Virus record (IMG/VR): IMGVR_UViG_3300017751_000040
Coordinates: 1-44,887 of that record
Direction: 5' to 3' (one strand)
Length of the DNA: 44,887 bases
From: a virus
Shown here: piece after piece, positions 26,807 through 34,762 of the stretch
Position numbering within the stretch: position 1 is the first letter of the stretch
How the letters are laid out: the number at the start of each line of letters is the position of its first letter
The notes under the pieces: model-generated
What the model was told of the DNA's origin: nothing
The model's database searches: none
Seen by the model: the letters and a program-made list of their open reading frames with translations, nothing else
Made by a program: the position numbers and the translations under genes

Positions 26807-27331
26807 ATGGGGTTATTAAATATAAATGAAAATAATTTACATTATTATAATGGTAATAATATTACTGTTTCACTTAATTATATGAATAATGTAAAAATGT
26901 TCTATTTAAATACAGGAAAACATATAGATGATTGTCCTAGCTATATAAATAGTTTTGTTAATAAATTAAATAAATTTGAATTTGATTCCATTTTAATAGG
27001 TGGGGCAGGTTTAGGAATATTAGCTCATTGGGTAGATACAAATACATCTTGTTCTAAAATAGATGTAATTGAAAATGAAAGTGAAGTAATTACTTGGTTA
27101 AGTGAAAGTAACCATTTATCTTCGGATATTAATATTATAGAAGGAGATGCTTTTAATCATAATATAACTGCAAGTTATGATTTAATACTAATGGATTTAT
27201 GGTGGGATACAGCAGGTGACTACAATAATGATGAATTAAAATTAATAACAAAGTATTCAGGTAGTTTAAATGAAAGTGGATCTTTATATTTTCCAATTAA
27301 TTCCAAAGTTTTAAATTTAGAATCAATATAA
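26807..27331 (+). CDS. Small SAM-dependent methyltransferase-like protein
   Basis: A 174-residue protein with the class I methyltransferase (spermidine synthase-like) outline: motif I 'SILIGGAGLGILAHWV' (about 62-77), the acidic end of strand 2 in 'IDVIENESEV' (about 85-94), 'INIIEGDAF' (about 105-113) and motif IV 'YDLILMDLWWD' (about 124-134). It is short for the family and appears to lack the last strands. It lies between the repeat adhesin and the glycosyltransferases, so it may methylate a glycan or the adhesin; equally it could be a degenerate fold with a structural role. The fold call is fairly good, the substrate unknown. Confidence 0.6.
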   Translation: MGLLNINENNLHYYNGNNITVSLNYMNNVKMFYLNTGKHIDDCPSYINSFVNKLNKFEFDSILIGGAGLGILAHWVDTNTSCSKIDVIENESEVITWLSESNHLSSDINIIEGDAFNHNITASYDLILMDLWWDTAGDYNNDELKLITKYSGSLNESGSLYFPINSKVLNLESI

Positions 27332-27340
27332 TATTTATTA
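27331..27340 (+). promoter_or_regulatory. ATATTTATTA variant motif, candidate promoter
   Basis: ATATTTATTA followed by TAAAA begins at the last base of the methyltransferase-like stop codon and lies 9 nt before the ATG at 27350. It differs by one base from the common form and is a weaker candidate. Confidence 0.4.
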
Positions 27341-27349
27341 TAAAATAAT

Positions 27350-27676
27350 ATGGGCTCAAGAGATAGTTTTTTACAAGCTTTTATAGGTGAGATGGATGTG
27401 ACTATGTCATTTTCTAGTTCATATGAAATATTTGAAACCCAATATAAATGTACAATAGGCTCTGAAGAATATAATTACACAAATAATCCAACAGTTATAT
27501 CAGGAAGTCAAGGACAACCTTATGACTATGTAACTGGATCATATTTTTCTCCTTATATTACTTGTGTAGGATTATATGATGAAGCTTATAATTTATTAGC
27601 AGTAGGAAAATTAGCACAACCATTACCAACATCTCGTACAACAGATACTACAATTTTGGTTAATATAGATAGATAA
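27350..27676 (+). CDS. Small protein with the shared tail-protein C-terminal module
   Basis: A 108-residue protein that is essentially a free-standing copy of the module at the end of the 351-residue tail protein: 'EEYNYTNNPTVISGSQGQP', then 'CVGLYDEAYNLLAVGKLAQPL' and a final 'TILVNIDR'. The start region (MGSRDSFLQAFIGEMDVT) is different. It is probably a virion protein that docks with, or substitutes for, the longer one. It lies directly before the first glycosyltransferase, separated by about 54 nt with a weak promoter-like sequence. Confidence 0.6.
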   Translation: MGSRDSFLQAFIGEMDVTMSFSSSYEIFETQYKCTIGSEEYNYTNNPTVISGSQGQPYDYVTGSYFSPYITCVGLYDEAYNLLAVGKLAQPLPTSRTTDTTILVNIDR

Positions 27677-27706
27677 AATTATTTGGTTGTTGAATAAAAT
27701 GGTCGT

Positions 27707-27715
27707 ATATTATAA
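27707..27715 (+). promoter_or_regulatory. Shortened ATATTATAA motif, weak promoter candidate
   Basis: CGTATATTATAATAAAA here closely resembles the CGTATATTTATAACAAAA seen at 40103-40120 but lacks one T. It lies 15 nt before the ATG at 27731 and would head the glycosyltransferase run. Confidence 0.35.
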
Positions 27716-27730
27716 TAAAAGTTATATCGA

Positions 27731-29161
27731 ATGTCAAAATCTAAAGGGCTGGGTGATACAGTAGCCAAAATCACTAAATTTTTTAAAATAGATAAACTTG
27801 TTAAATCCATAGATGAAGATTGTGGGTGTGATAAAAGACAAGAATATTTAAATAAAATAGTACCTTATAAATCGTCTAAAAAAGACGAAAGTATATTTAT
27901 ACAAATAGCAGCATATAGAGACCCTGAATTAAATAATACTTTAGAAGATTTATTTAAAAATGCTGAAAATCCAAATAATCTTAAAGTTTGTATTGCTTGG
28001 CAACATGATGATAAAGATGAATGGGATCAATTAGATCAATACCAAAATGATAGCAGAGTTTTAATTTTAGATATTCCTTATAAAGAATCAAAGGGTGTAT
28101 GTTGGGCTAGAAACATGATCCAACAATATTATACTGATGAAACTTATACTTTACAATTAGATTCCCATCATAGATTTATTAAAAACTGGGATACAGAATT
28201 AATTAAAATGTATAAAGATCTTCAGAAAAAAGGACATAAAAAACCTTTAATAACTAGTTATTTACCCTCGTATTTTCCAGAAAAAGACCCTAAAGATAGA
28301 ACACAAGAGTGTTGGCAACAAGATTTTAATAGATTTACTCCCGAAGGTTATATATTTACTTTTCCTTCCCTAATCTCAGGGTGGGAAAACTTAGATTCCC
28401 CGGTTCCAGGAAGATTTTATTCTGCTCATTTTGCTTTTGCAGGAGGAGCATTTTGTAATGAAGTACAACATGACCCTGAAATGTATTTTCATGGTGAAGA
28501 ACCTAGTATAGCTGCTAGATCTTTTACTTGGGGTTATGATATCTTTCACCCTCATAAAATTATAGCATGGCATTTTTATAGTAGAAACGGTTTTATAAAA
28601 CATTGGGATGACCATAGCAATTGGAATGATATTGATGAACATTCCCATTTAAGATATCGAACTTTACATGAAATGGACGGGCATAAATGTACACCATGTG
28701 CCAAAAATGCCTTAGGAAAATATTATTTTGGGGAAGTAAGAACCTTAGAAGAATATGAGCGTTATGCTGGATTAAAATTTGGGGATAGAACAGTAACCCA
28801 ATTTACTTTAGATAGAAATGTACCTCCTAACCCACCAGATAAATACGAAGGCATGTTAAGACCTCATTTTAAACATTGTATTGATGTGCATCAAGACCAT
28901 TTTAATGAAGATGATTATGATTTTTGGGTAGTTTCTTTTGAAATGGAAGATGGTACAGTAGTAGATAGACAAGATGCAGATGCTAATGAATTAAAAAGAT
29001 TATTAGAACAAGCTAAAGGAGATGATGGTTGGGTTAGAATTTGGAGGGAATTTTTTGGACAAAAACCTGATAAATGGGTTATATGGCCTCATTCCGAATC
29101 TAAGGGATATATTGAAAGATATGAAGTAAAATTAAATAAAGGAATAACACCACCTCAATGA
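27731..29161 (+). CDS. GT60-like polypeptide GlcNAc-transferase homologue (476 aa)
   Basis: From about residue 55 the protein follows the GlcNAc glycosyltransferase family that includes Skp1-hydroxyproline and mucin-type Ser/Thr GlcNAc-transferases (GT60): 'IFIQIAAYRDPELNNTLEDLF', 'VCIAWQHDD', 'ESKGVCWARNMIQ', the metal-binding 'LQLDSHHRF' (about 140-148), and downstream 'FAFAGGAFCNEVQHDPEM' and 'GEEPSIAARSFTWGYDIFHPH'. The catalytic part runs to about residue 350; the remainder is phage-specific and ends with a Trp-rich segment. Known members transfer GlcNAc from UDP-GlcNAc to protein. Lying shortly after the Ser/Thr/Pro-rich adhesin, it may glycosylate it (inference). It overlaps the paralogue downstream (ATGA). 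Confidence 0.8.
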   Translation: MSKSKGLGDTVAKITKFFKIDKLVKSIDEDCGCDKRQEYLNKIVPYKSSKKDESIFIQIAAYRDPELNNTLEDLFKNAENPNNLKVCIAWQHDDKDEWDQLDQYQNDSRVLILDIPYKESKGVCWARNMIQQYYTDETYTLQLDSHHRFIKNWDTELIKMYKDLQKKGHKKPLITSYLPSYFPEKDPKDRTQECWQQDFNRFTPEGYIFTFPSLISGWENLDSPVPGRFYSAHFAFAGGAFCNEVQHDPEMYFHGEEPSIAARSFTWGYDIFHPHKIIAWHFYSRNGFIKHWDDHSNWNDIDEHSHLRYRTLHEMDGHKCTPCAKNALGKYYFGEVRTLEEYERYAGLKFGDRTVTQFTLDRNVPPNPPDKYEGMLRPHFKHCIDVHQDHFNEDDYDFWVVSFEMEDGTVVDRQDADANELKRLLEQAKGDDGWVRIWREFFGQKPDKWVIWPHSESKGYIERYEVKLNKGITPPQ

Positions 29162-30429
29162 GAAAAATAATGTTACATCTCCCTGCTTACAGGGAACCTG
29201 AATTAATACCCACTATCAAGGATGCATTAGCCCAAGCTAAAAATCCTAAAAGAATACACTTTGGTATTTGTAGACAATATAATCCTGAGGATGGTTTTGA
29301 TAATTTAGATGAATTTAGAGATGATCCTAGATTTAAAATATCAGATATTCCTTATGAAGAAGCTAAAGGTTTACCTTATGCTAGAGCCATTATAAATGAA
29401 GAATTGTTAGATGATGAAGATTTTGTATTACAGTTAGATGCCCATCATAGGTTTGCAAAAGACTGGGATGTAACTTTAATTAAATGGTATGATAAATTAA
29501 AAAAGAAAGGTAAAAATCCTTTAATATGTGGTTATTTACCATACTATAATCCATTTAATGACCCATCAGAAAGAGTAAATGAACCATGGTTTAGTGAAGC
29601 AGCATGTTTTTATCCACATGGTACTATATTTATTCGTCCCACAGGATACCATCATGTAGACCATAAAACATTAAAAGAACCAGTACCAGCTAGATTTATT
29701 TCAGGTCATTTTTGTTTTGGTCCAAATAAATGGGCTAAAGAAGTAAAACATGACCCAGAAATATATTTTTCAGGAGAAGAATTAAATTTATCTGTTAGAA
29801 GTTTTACTCATGGTTATGATTTATTTCATCCACACCAAGTAGTTGTTTGGCATGCTACAATGCGTGAAGAAAGAGATAATATGTTAATATGGGATGATCA
29901 ATCCAAACGTGGAGATGATATGTGGTGGAGACAACAAGATATAGGAAGAGCTAGAATTAGACAACTTATAGGAGTTGAAGATAATGGTTATGATTTAGGT
30001 GAATATGGTTTGGGTAGTGTCCGTACTATAAGAGATTATGAAAAATATGCTGGTATTCATTTTAAGAAAAAATCATTTCAAAAACATACTAGAGACAATA
30101 AATTCCCTCCAAACCCTATAATTGAAGATGAACAAGAATGGGAGGATAGTTTTATGTTTTCATTTTATCATTTAGTAAATGTTACCCCTGACCAACTACC
30201 AGCTAAAGATTATAATTTTATTTTAATAGCATATGATGATAAAGATGGAAATAGTATTAATAGTGAATATGTAGATGATTATAGGCTAAAACAATTTTTG
30301 GAAGAAGGTAAACCTATCCATTATGAAAAAATGTTTATGACTGATGAAAATCCTACAAGGGTAGTATATTGGGGACATAGTGAAGAAAGAGGATGGGTTG
30401 AAAGAATAGAAGAAAATTTAATAAAATAA
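29158..30429 (+). CDS. GT60-like glycosyltransferase, second paralogue (423 aa)
   Basis: A paralogue of the preceding gene without its first 55 residues: 'IMLHLPAYREPELIPTIKDAL', 'EEAKGLPYARAIIN', metal-binding 'LQLDAHHRF' (about 91-99), 'SGHFCFGPNKWAKEVKHDPE' and 'GEELNLSVRSFTHGYDLFHPH'. All expected motifs are intact, so both copies look active. The two have diverged substantially, which suggests different acceptors or sequential addition. The C-terminus shares the 'RVVYWGHSEERGW' type of ending with the first copy ('KWVIWPHSESKGY'). Overlaps the upstream gene by 4 nt and is followed 6 nt later by the carbamoyltransferase. Confidence 0.8.
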   Translation: MRKIMLHLPAYREPELIPTIKDALAQAKNPKRIHFGICRQYNPEDGFDNLDEFRDDPRFKISDIPYEEAKGLPYARAIINEELLDDEDFVLQLDAHHRFAKDWDVTLIKWYDKLKKKGKNPLICGYLPYYNPFNDPSERVNEPWFSEAACFYPHGTIFIRPTGYHHVDHKTLKEPVPARFISGHFCFGPNKWAKEVKHDPEIYFSGEELNLSVRSFTHGYDLFHPHQVVVWHATMREERDNMLIWDDQSKRGDDMWWRQQDIGRARIRQLIGVEDNGYDLGEYGLGSVRTIRDYEKYAGIHFKKKSFQKHTRDNKFPPNPIIEDEQEWEDSFMFSFYHLVNVTPDQLPAKDYNFILIAYDDKDGNSINSEYVDDYRLKQFLEEGKPIHYEKMFMTDENPTRVVYWGHSEERGWVERIEENLIK

Positions 30430-30435
30430 AAATAA

Positions 30436-32055
30436 ATGGCAAACATAAGTTTTTACGGTTCACACAATGGGTCATATGTTGTAGAACAAGATGGTGAAAT
30501 TTTACTTGTATTAGAAATAGAACGGTTTTTAAATTATAAAAATAGTGGAATAGCACAATACAAGACTGCAAAAGCTGATGATGTTCAGTTTTTATCTAAA
30601 TTAATTCCAAAATATATAATGGATACATTAAATATTAAAGAATTTGAAAATTGTTATTATCTAAACACAGATATAATCCATAATGGGATACATATCCTTC
30701 ATAATGATATACCAGCAAAAAATTATATTTTAAGTAAACACCATGAATCACATGCTGCTGGTACTTTTTATCAATCTCCACATAAAGAAGCATTATTATT
30801 TTCTTTTGATGGTGGGGGAGATGATGGTAAATTTAATATATATCATGCAAAACGAGAAGAATCAGTAAAACTACTTGAATGCGTACCTAACCCAATAATT
30901 AATTTACCTCATGTATTTTATGACTTAGGTTTTCCTTATATGATATTTGGACATTATATGAAAGATATAAGGTTTGAACCACTTAGTGAAGGAAATTTAG
31001 TGTATGCTGGTAAGCTTATGGGTTTAGTATCTTATGGTAAGGTTGTTGAAGAATGGTTACCTCATTTTATTAATTTTTACAAAAGTGATGTTAATGGATT
31101 AAATTGGTTAGAAAAAGTTAAAATATTAGGTGATGAAATTGGTGTAAATTTTGATGTAGAGAACAGACTTGAAGGAGATATAGCATATAATGTAGCTACA
31201 ACGTCACAAAGAGCATTTGAAGAATGTTTTCTAGAAGTAGCTAAACCTTATTTTGAAAAATACCCAGATTTACCAATTGGTATAACTGGTGGTTGTGGTT
31301 TAAATATAATATTAAATACTAGATTAGTAGAAGAATTTGGTAAAAACGTTTTTGTTGCTCCTGGTCCTAATGATTGTGGTATAGCATTAGGTATGTTATT
31401 ACATCATTTAAAACCATCAAACCCAATTGATGTTACCTATAAAGGGGTAGAATTATTAGATCAAAATACTCTTGGACATCATGTTCAAACTAGAGAATTT
31501 CCTTTTAGATCATATGATTTAAATGTTTTAGACTTAGTAGAGGATTTATCAAAAGGTAAAATAGTAGGAGTAGCCAGAGGGGGAGCGGAACATGGACCTC
31601 GTGCTCTTGGTAATAGAAGTATAATATGTGATCCATCTTTCCCCGAAATGAAAGATATATTAAATGCTAAAGTAAAAAATAGAGAATGGTATCGACCTTT
31701 TGCTCCTGTAGTAAGACTTGAAGATGTTAATGAATATTTTGAATGGGATAAAGAAAGTAGATGGATGTCATTTTGCCCTAAAGTTCAGAAAAAATGGAGA
31801 AAAAAACTATCTTCAATTACTCATGTTGATAATACTGCTAGAGTACAAACCGTAACTAAAGAACAAAATCCTTGGTTGTATGATTTATTAACTCAATTTA
31901 AAGAAAAAACTGGAGTTGGAGTACTATTAAATACATCATTTAATGTTGCTGGAAAACCTATTTTATCAAGTTTAACAGATGCTTGGGATATATTTCAAAA
32001 AAGCCAAATGGATGGTTTAATTATTAATGATTATTACTTTAAAAAAACAATTTAA
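30436..32055 (+). CDS. NodU/TobZ-type O-carbamoyltransferase
   Basis: A 539-residue protein close to the usual family length. The N-terminal Kae1-like half shows 'SKHHESHAAGTF' (about 100-111), which holds metal-binding His residues, and 'FSFDGGGDDG' (about 121-130). The C-terminal half has 'GGAEHGPRALGNRSI' (about 382-396), 'WYRPFAP' (about 418) and 'LLNTSFN' (about 497), the family signature. These enzymes make carbamoyl-adenylate from carbamoyl phosphate and ATP and move the carbamoyl group to a hydroxyl, usually of a sugar. Position after two glycosyltransferases suggests capping of their product. An alternative is carbamoylation of 5-hydroxymethylcytosine in DNA, which a related viral enzyme has been reported to do. 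Confidence 0.9.
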   Translation: MANISFYGSHNGSYVVEQDGEILLVLEIERFLNYKNSGIAQYKTAKADDVQFLSKLIPKYIMDTLNIKEFENCYYLNTDIIHNGIHILHNDIPAKNYILSKHHESHAAGTFYQSPHKEALLFSFDGGGDDGKFNIYHAKREESVKLLECVPNPIINLPHVFYDLGFPYMIFGHYMKDIRFEPLSEGNLVYAGKLMGLVSYGKVVEEWLPHFINFYKSDVNGLNWLEKVKILGDEIGVNFDVENRLEGDIAYNVATTSQRAFEECFLEVAKPYFEKYPDLPIGITGGCGLNIILNTRLVEEFGKNVFVAPGPNDCGIALGMLLHHLKPSNPIDVTYKGVELLDQNTLGHHVQTREFPFRSYDLNVLDLVEDLSKGKIVGVARGGAEHGPRALGNRSIICDPSFPEMKDILNAKVKNREWYRPFAPVVRLEDVNEYFEWDKESRWMSFCPKVQKKWRKKLSSITHVDNTARVQTVTKEQNPWLYDLLTQFKEKTGVGVLLNTSFNVAGKPILSSLTDAWDIFQKSQMDGLIINDYYFKKTI

Positions 32056-33047
32056 TGCAAGATTTCCATTATATTTTTTTCCCAATAGGACCTCAATTTA
32101 TTAAGACATTAATTAGTACTTTTAAATGGGTACCTAAAGATACTAATGTTATAGTATTAACAAACACCCCTGAATTTTTTGATAATTTAGATATTAATTT
32201 TAATCTAACAGTATTAGATATAGATCAACTTTCAGATAAAGAAAGTCAATTAAATGAACCCTTAATAAAGGAATATGATAATGATAAATTCATATCAAAG
32301 CTTTTAGAAAAAAGTAAAGAAGGAAATATTTTTCCTTATGGTAAACATCGATTTGTTATACCATGGTTGTTAGAAAGAAATATTACAAAATTTGCTTTAT
32401 TAGATAGTGATTGTGTTTTAAATTATCATAACCAACATACAAGTGTTTTAAATCATATAAATACAGAATATGCTGGTAAAAATTTACTGATTTCATTACC
32501 AATGAATTTTACAGCAGATATAAATAATATTTGGGATAATTTTTCAGAGGCTTTTACTAAATATGGAATATCAGAAGATGAAGTAAAAAGTTTAGGTAAT
32601 GATTTAAAAATGAATGATGGGTGGTTAAGAGGTTTTGATTTTAAAGATAAAAATCTATTAGAAATGTATTTTAATATATGGAATGATATTTTAAAAATTT
32701 CATATAGTAATAAACATGATTTACTTAAGTGGAATTCTTGGACAGTAGCAGATGAATGGATACATGGAATACTATCATTATTATTAAAGAAAAAATTTGA
32801 TATAATTACTGAAGATATTACATTTGGTGGTCATAGATTAGTTCATCATTTTTATCATCCTGAAAATGATTATTTTAATTTACACCATGGTAGTTTATAT
32901 CAAGATATGTACAAAATGGTTCAAACTACAAGTAGACAAGAATTTTATAAAAAAAATAAAGACAATATAATTAAGTTTTATAAATATCAAAATGGAGTAG
33001 ACCCAGTAAACGTTAAAAAATTAATATACGATTGGCCATATGAGTAA
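32055..33047 (+). CDS. Putative GT-A-type glycosyltransferase (330 aa)
   Basis: The layout is that of a nucleotide-sugar-dependent GT-A enzyme: an N-terminal alternating beta/alpha half with 'TNVIVLTNTPEFF' and, after about 115 residues, 'FALLDSDCVL', whose D-S-D is a DxD-like metal site. Later segments include 'WTVADEWIHGILSLLL' (about 232-247) and 'GGHRLVHHFYHP', with His that may complete the site. I do not recognise a CAZy family. It starts on the last base of the carbamoyltransferase stop (TAATG) and overlaps the next gene by 8 nt, so it is co-translated in the glycan block. Confidence 0.6.
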   Translation: MQDFHYIFFPIGPQFIKTLISTFKWVPKDTNVIVLTNTPEFFDNLDINFNLTVLDIDQLSDKESQLNEPLIKEYDNDKFISKLLEKSKEGNIFPYGKHRFVIPWLLERNITKFALLDSDCVLNYHNQHTSVLNHINTEYAGKNLLISLPMNFTADINNIWDNFSEAFTKYGISEDEVKSLGNDLKMNDGWLRGFDFKDKNLLEMYFNIWNDILKISYSNKHDLLKWNSWTVADEWIHGILSLLLKKKFDIITEDITFGGHRLVHHFYHPENDYFNLHHGSLYQDMYKMVQTTSRQEFYKKNKDNIIKFYKYQNGVDPVNVKKLIYDWPYE

Positions 33048-34740
33048 AAATTATACAATAGTTTCGGGTTTATGGGATTTAAACCGAGAAGGAAGAAAGT
33101 TTGAAGAACATTATATTCCTAGATTTAAAGAATTTTTAAAGATCGAAGCAAATATGATTTTATTTGCTCCTGCTTCATTAGAAAAACTTATATGGGAACA
33201 TAGAAGCCCAGATAATACTTTTGTTAAAATATTTGAATTAGAGGATATAAAACAATTATATGCTCCACACTGGGATAAAACACAAGAAATCAGAAAAAAC
33301 CCAGATTGGTATAATTTAACAGGTGAAGGTGGATGGTTACCAAATAGCCCTCAGGCATCATTAGAATATTATAATCCTATAGTACAATCTAAAATGTTTA
33401 TGTTACATGATGCTGTATGTTATAATAACTTTGAAACTGATTATTATTTTTGGGTTGATGCAGGTTTAACTAATACCGTCCCTGCTACACATTTAGGTGA
33501 AAACAATTGTTTAGATTATTTAACTGAATGTTCAAATCCCTTTCTATTTTTATCTTATCCTTATGATGCAGCAGATGAAATACATGGGTTTAAATACCCT
33601 GAAATGAATGAAATTGCAGGGAAAAAAGTAAAATATGTTTGTAGAGGAGGTTTATTTGGTGGGCATAAAGACCAAATCAGAGAAGCTAACTCAACTTATT
33701 ATTCATTATTAACTCAAACCTTAGAAAGAGGCTTAATGGGTACAGAAGAAAGTATTTTTTCTATTATGGCTCATAAAGAACCAAATTTATACAGAAGATT
33801 TGAATTAGATGGAAATGGTTTAGTAGTAAAATTTACAGAAGCTTTAGTAAATAAAGATGTTAAATTAGTTGATATCCCTAAAAATTCTAAACTTAATAAA
33901 AAAGTATCTATATGGGATTTAAAAAAATTAAAAACAAATTTATATATTTTAACATTTAATTTTCCAAAACAGTTAGAATTTACAATAAAAACAATGGAAA
34001 AAACTCCCGAATGGTTGGAGAAACCCCATTTAGTATTATTAGACAATTCTACAGACGAAAAAGCAAAAGCTAAAAATAAAAAAATAGCAAAAAAATATAA
34101 ATTTGAATATATTGATAATGGAGGTAATATAGGAATATGTGGGGGAAGACAAGCAGCAGCAGATCATTTTGATAAATCAGATGCTGATTATTATTTCTTT
34201 TTTGAAGATGATATGACATCAAACCCACCTTCAATGGAAGGGCAATTTTGTAGAAATGGTTTAAGAAAATTTATTCCTGATTTATATAATATATTACATA
34301 CAATTATGTTAAAGGAAGATTTTGATTTTTTAAAATTATCCTTTACAGAAGTATATTGGGATAATAATATTCAAACTAGTTGGTATAATGTTCCACAAGA
34401 CATAAGAACTAGGGATTGGCCCAATTATGATAAATTACCTACTACTGGTAATGACCCTAATGCCCCTAGGACTATCTTTAATAGGATAGATAGTTTAAAT
34501 GGGGTAGCTTACATAAATGGGGAAATTACTTATACCAATTGGCCTATGATTGTTTCTAAAAAAGGTAATAAAAAAATGTTTATAGACACAAAATGGGATC
34601 ATCCTTATGAACAAACTAGGATGTCTTATATGTACCAAGAAACTAAAAAAGGCAACCTAAATCCTGCAGTTTTATTAGCTTCTCCTATATGGCATGAACG
34701 TATTCATTATTACAAGCCTGAGGAACGAAGAGAAAATTAA
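33040..34740 (+). CDS. Bifunctional HtrL/YibB-like + GT2-like glycosyltransferase fusion (566 aa)
   Basis: Two modules are visible. Residues 1-280 resemble the HtrL/YibB group: 'YTIVSGLWDLNREGRKF' at the start, 'QSKMFMLHDAV' and 'YYFWVDAGLTN' (about 133-143), then 'CRGGLFGG' and 'GTEESIFSIM'. Residues from about 300 are a GT2-type domain: 'NLYILTFNFPKQLEFTIKTM', 'LVLLDNSTDEKAK', 'YIDNGGNIGICGGR' and a DxD-like 'YFFFEDDMTSNPP' (about 384-396). Such a fusion would add two sugars in sequence. The acceptor is not known. It ends the glycan block; an ATATTTATAT motif follows at its stop codon. Confidence 0.65.
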   Translation: MSKNYTIVSGLWDLNREGRKFEEHYIPRFKEFLKIEANMILFAPASLEKLIWEHRSPDNTFVKIFELEDIKQLYAPHWDKTQEIRKNPDWYNLTGEGGWLPNSPQASLEYYNPIVQSKMFMLHDAVCYNNFETDYYFWVDAGLTNTVPATHLGENNCLDYLTECSNPFLFLSYPYDAADEIHGFKYPEMNEIAGKKVKYVCRGGLFGGHKDQIREANSTYYSLLTQTLERGLMGTEESIFSIMAHKEPNLYRRFELDGNGLVVKFTEALVNKDVKLVDIPKNSKLNKKVSIWDLKKLKTNLYILTFNFPKQLEFTIKTMEKTPEWLEKPHLVLLDNSTDEKAKAKNKKIAKKYKFEYIDNGGNIGICGGRQAAADHFDKSDADYYFFFEDDMTSNPPSMEGQFCRNGLRKFIPDLYNILHTIMLKEDFDFLKLSFTEVYWDNNIQTSWYNVPQDIRTRDWPNYDKLPTTGNDPNAPRTIFNRIDSLNGVAYINGEITYTNWPMIVSKKGNKKMFIDTKWDHPYEQTRMSYMYQETKKGNLNPAVLLASPIWHERIHYYKPEERREN

Positions 34741-34749
34741 TATTTATAT
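34740..34749 (+). promoter_or_regulatory. ATATTTATAT motif, candidate phage promoter
   Basis: ATATTTATAT begins on the last base of the glycosyltransferase stop codon and ends 13 nt before the ATG at 34763. It would start the GIY-YIG/primase/nuclease run. Confidence 0.5.
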
Positions 34750-34762
34750 TAAATCATAAATC

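Noticed and set aside
27731-34740. Glycan genes as a misassembled piece of a host surface-polysaccharide locus
   Set aside because: Same strand, same compact overlaps, similar AT content and continuous phage genes on both sides argue that they belong to the phage, although ultimate origin by transfer is possible.
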